From: RGIG7213 sp045124505 | GTDB lineage: Bacteria > Bacillota > Clostridia > Oscillospirales > CAG-272 | Assembly: GCA_045124505.1 (NCBI GenBank) | Contig: JBGVLZ010000017.1 | Coordinates: 38,695 to 102,694, forward strand | Reading direction: 5' to 3' | Length of the DNA: 64,000 nucleotides | In this document: positions 62,007 through 64,000 of the stretch, in pieces | Position numbering within the stretch: position 1 is the stretch's first letter | Layout of the letters: each line of letters begins with the position of its first letter | Program-made: the position numbers and the translations under genes | Notes under the pieces: model-generated | What the model saw: the letters and a program-made list of their open reading frames with translations, nothing else | Told to the model about the DNA's origin: nothing | Databases searched by the model: none

Positions 62007-62035
62007 AGTGTACCATAATTTGCAGTGTCTGTCAA
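62007..62035 (-). promoter_or_regulatory. promoter of the metallophosphatase gene
   Basis: On the minus strand TTGACA (62035-62030), 17 bp, TACACT (62012-62007). Confidence 0.8.
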
Positions 62036-62126
62036 TAATTATTCTATTATTTTCTTTATGTGAAATAATGATAACATGTTTTTGGAAAATATTTTTTGCA
62101 ATATCAAAAATAATCCGAAATAACAC

Positions 62127-62155
62127 TTGATTTTTTTCTGAATGTGTGATATACT
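62127..62155 (+). promoter_or_regulatory. promoter of tRNA-Ser
   Basis: TTGATT (62127-62132), 17 bp, TATACT (62150-62155), about 100 bp before the tRNA. Confidence 0.75.
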
Positions 62156-62262
62156 GACAAGGTCAGTTGTGTGATGCACATTGATAAATGATGTGCAATA
62201 GACGTATTCATTTTTCCGTCGGCCTTGCAAAAGCCGTGCAAAATTCAAAAACAATCAAATAC

Positions 62263-62351
62263 GGAGAGATATCGAAGTGGTCATAACGGGGCTGACTCGA
62301 AATCAGTTTGCGAGCAATCGCACGAGGGTTCGAATCCCTCTCTCTCCGCCA
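62263..62351 (+). tRNA. tRNA-Ser (anticodon CGA)
   Basis: An 89-nt tRNA including an encoded CCA end (62349-62351). Acceptor GGAGAGA pairs with TCTCTCC; anticodon loop CTCGAAA gives CGA (decodes UCG); long class II variable arm GCGA-gcaa-TCGC; T arm GAGGG-TTCGAAT-CCCTC. Class II arm and anticodon agree on serine. A terminator follows directly. Confidence 0.96.
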
Positions 62352-62355
62352 CATT

Positions 62356-62388
62356 GAGCCTAAAATCTCCGATTTTAGGCTCTTTTTC
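62356..62388 (+). terminator. terminator after tRNA-Ser
   Basis: GAGCCTAAAATC (62356-62367) pairs perfectly with GATTTTAGGCTC (62371-62382), then five T. Confidence 0.93.
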
Positions 62389-62473
62389 TTTCGATTTTGC
62401 CCGATTTTTGACCTTCGTTCCCCACTTTCAAGGAAAACGCCTTTTGCAGCCTTTCGGTTGTCTATCAGTTTTT

Positions 62474-62502
62474 TGCAAGGCTATGCAAGGCAACTGCAAG
62501 GC
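62474..62502 (+). repeat. three phased TGCAAGGC octamers
   Basis: TGCAAGGC at 62474-62481, 62484-62491 and 62495-62502, spaced 10 and 11 bp, one helical turn apart. The inverse GCCTTGCA occurs at 62222-62229 on the other side of the tRNA. Possible protein-binding (integrase arm-type) sites. The rest of the 337-bp gap 62352-62688 holds the tRNA terminator, the degenerate tRNA copy and an AT-rich stretch before the next gene. Confidence 0.6.
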
Positions 62503-62556
62503 TGGTCAAAAACACCCCATTTTTAGGGACGGATAGATATGGGTAGGTACGCAAAT

Positions 62557-62603
62557 AAACTGAGTAGGTATCAGTTTATCTGTAACTACGCGAGAGTTCG
62601 AAT
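62557..62603 (+). repeat. degenerate copy of the 3' half of tRNA-Ser
   Basis: ATCAGTTT (62570-62577), 13 bases, then CGAGAGTTCGAAT (62591-62603) matches tRNA positions 62302-62309 and 62323-62335 at the same spacing, offset by 268 bp, with one mismatch in the second block. It begins with a perfect stem AAACTGA/TCAGTTT around a 7-nt loop, like an anticodon arm. The acceptor and a paired T stem are gone, so it is not a functional tRNA. Confidence 0.6.
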
Positions 62604-62688
62604 TAGAAATAAGAAAAATTATATAACTTTAACTATATGTTTTCTGATATAACTACTGCGATTAATCATTAAAAGGAGGTAAAGAAAC

Positions 62689-63447
62689 GTGAACTCTATT
62701 GATGTCGAATTCGATTTCACTACCGATACACCAAGATACTGGAATAATTATTGGGATAAAGACTCACTATTGGGTTGCTTCAACTGCGATCCTGATAGTG
62801 CAAGCAAAACAATGCAGTTATATCACAAACTGCTATATAGCAGACCCTTGCCCAACGGTGAAACGATGGATTTGCAAATCGGTAGTGGCGCGAATTATCT
62901 GACTTGGAAAGACTTTCGTTTTGGAAGCGATTCTATCGTTGCCAGTTTCAGATATAGTCGTTATCGCGGAATGATAGAACAGGTGGCAAACTCTTTGCCT
63001 GACTATCACGCCTACATGGAAAATTATATACACAAATCATATACCATTGGCGGTGAAATTATATTTCCAAAAAAGCAAGGTGGCATAAATCAATCTCGCG
63101 GTTGTAATCCATTCATTAAAGACCGCTGGGATTTAACCTTAGAGTGTATCCGAAAATTTTATCAAAACGAAGAGAGCCCTTTATACAATACACTTTTACA
63201 GAACAAAAACTTTTTCGATTTGTTTGTGGATTTCAAAGGATATGTTGATTTCTTCTTTTTGCAAGATTGCGTTACCGATGACTATAACCACGTTAACTTT
63301 TGGTTAGGAAGTGGCGCATTTGAGTATAATCCGTTGCCCGAGACCGTAGAAGAATATTTATCATGGATTGAAAAAGAACTGGACTTCGTTGAAAAGCGAA
63401 ATCAACGAATAAAGCAAGCTATCTCAGCAAACATTTCATTTGAATAA
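62689..63447 (+). CDS. uncharacterised protein, possibly DUF6994-like
   Basis: 252 residues, no signal or membrane segments, rich in aromatic residues. The N-terminus FDFTTDTPRYWNNYWDKD and the segment LYHKLLYSRPLPNGE near residue 48 resemble a bacterial family I recall as DUF6994; low certainty. GTG 62689 follows AGGAGG by nine bases. It lies between tRNA-Ser and an integrase remnant, so is likely cargo of an integrated element. Function unknown. Confidence 0.65.
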   Translation: MNSIDVEFDFTTDTPRYWNNYWDKDSLLGCFNCDPDSASKTMQLYHKLLYSRPLPNGETMDLQIGSGANYLTWKDFRFGSDSIVASFRYSRYRGMIEQVANSLPDYHAYMENYIHKSYTIGGEIIFPKKQGGINQSRGCNPFIKDRWDLTLECIRKFYQNEESPLYNTLLQNKNFFDLFVDFKGYVDFFFLQDCVTDDYNHVNFWLGSGAFEYNPLPETVEEYLSWIEKELDFVEKRNQRIKQAISANISFE

Positions 63448-63451
63448 GGAT

Positions 63452-63480
63452 AAAGCCCGAAGCGTGTGCTTCGGGCTTTG
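63452..63480. terminator. hairpin between the island gene and the integrase remnant
   Basis: AAAGCCCGAAGC (63452-63463) pairs perfectly with GCTTCGGGCTTT (63468-63479); loop GTGT. Only short T-runs on both strands; serves converging genes. Confidence 0.75.
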
Positions 63481-63497
63481 CTATTGCAGTTATTGTT

Positions 63498-64000
63498 TTA
63501 CCCCAACGCTTTACTCATTGCCGCTCCCGTGTCTGCTTTCGTTACGGCATCGAGGTGGCTATAAATATTTGCCGTGGTGCTCATATCGCTATGTCCGAGC
63601 CATTCCTGGATCTGCTTCATAGGCACGCCTTGGGCAAGCAGTACCGATGCACACGAATGGCGCAGATCGTGGAAGCGTATTTTCTTCAGTTTATGCTTCT
63701 TCAGAAGCTGCCTGAAGTGTCCGGTGACGAAGTCGGGATCGTACAGCTTGCCGAGTGCATCCACGCAGACGTAGTCGGTGTATTCCTTTGAGTACGCCGA
63801 GCGCATCACCTTTTTTCATCTGCTCCTGCTTCTCGCGGTGCTTCAGCAGCTCACCTCTTACGAAGGGCTCCAACGTCAGCGTGCGGTAGGACGATTTTGT
63901 TTTCAGTCTGTCCTTTGCGACGATGCCTTCCTCGGTGGAGTGTACGGTGTGGCGGACGGTCAGCGTGTTCTCGGTGAAGTCGATCGCCGACCATTTCAGT
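63498..64000 (-). pseudogene. tyrosine recombinase/integrase, frameshifted and running off the window
   Basis: The C-terminal catalytic part is clear: RFHDLRHSCASVLLAQG (Arg-His box), WLGHSDMSTTANIYSHLD (Gly-His and the catalytic Tyr). The upstream part (63817-64000 and beyond) reads WSAIDFTENTLTVRHTV and KTKSSYRTLTLEPF in another frame. The two join if one A is removed from the A6 run at 63811-63816, giving QMKKVMRSAYSK. So a +1 indel breaks the gene, unless it is a sequencing or assembly error. Base composition is richer in G and C than neighbours, consistent with a mobile origin. The 5' end lies beyond 64000. Confidence 0.85.

Noticed and set aside
63807..63819. A AAA AAG slippery heptamer as a programmed -1 frameshift in the integrase.
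   Set aside because: The downstream frame requires a +1 (or -2) shift, so classical -1 slippage would not restore it.

Overview
The window looks like a chromosomal segment of a low-GC Gram-positive Clostridia, most likely a gut or rumen relative of Ruminococcus/Oscillospirales. This rests on a division and cell-wall (dcw) cluster with a PASTA-bearing SpoVD/FtsI-type transpeptidase, short-form HisG with HisZ, a meso-DAP type MurE plus DapA/DapB, spmA/spmB and a sigG remnant, and large secreted leucine-rich-repeat and dockerin-like proteins. The taxonomic call is inference; no rRNA gene is present.

Layout. (1) 1-13223: dcw cluster mraZ-rsmH-ftsL-ftsI/spoVD-murE-murF-mraY-ftsW-murG-divIB-ftsZ, without murD or ftsA, behind a strong promoter and two perfect tandem DnaA boxes. 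Neither ftsI nor murE has a well-placed ATG/GTG/TTG start: ATA and ATT codons sit where the start should be. (2) 13224-16008: a foldable RNA segment with a terminator, a CorA-type transporter and a membrane-anchored PIG-L deacetylase. (3) 16048-25762: a compact hisZGDCBHAF-IE operon running into a DUF3267 membrane zincin, dapA and dapB. (4) 25823-30147: AbrB-like regulator, spmA-spmB, a 45-residue protein, a sigG fragment lacking sigma region 2, a surface LRR protein and an XRE regulator. (5) 30184-34123: fakA and an HD hydrolase fired from overlapping divergent promoters, then a second MurE-like ligase with a different substrate motif. (6) 34198-45403: mixed housekeeping genes (GNATs, solute-binding lipoprotein, prfB, orphan regulator, yqgF, rpiB, tsaB, tsaE, fhs) and two intracellular esterases. 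(7) 45525-58263: extracellular and transport region with a 1133-residue LRR/cysteine-repeat/dockerin protein, an amino-acid ABC transporter, MgtC, an MBL-fold enzyme and a divergent pair of phosphodiester-glycosidase/ricin-lectin/dockerin paralogs. (8) 58318-61941: YfbR-like HD phosphohydrolase, SipW-like signal peptidase with Thr for the catalytic Ser, SGNH lipoprotein and a 5'-nucleotidase-like enzyme. (9) 62127-64000: tRNA-Ser(CGA), a degenerate copy of its 3' half 268 bp downstream, helically phased octamers, one unfamiliar gene and a frameshifted tyrosine integrase running off the end, which together mark an integration hotspot.

How the genes fit together. Regions 1, 3 and 5 supply peptidoglycan precursors (DAP via DapA/B, nucleotide ligases MurE/F, lipid I/II by MraY/MurG) and the septal machinery that uses them. 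Region 7 and the LRR gene of region 4 encode the surface proteins expected of a fibre- or host-associated gut bacterium, but no cohesin/scaffoldin is in the window, so a cellulosome cannot be shown. The best leads for new biology are the paired non-AUG starts in the dcw cluster, the four-segment RNA after ftsZ, the second MurE with DDPQ in place of DNPR, the sigG truncation, and the divergent dockerin-like phosphodiester glycosidases.
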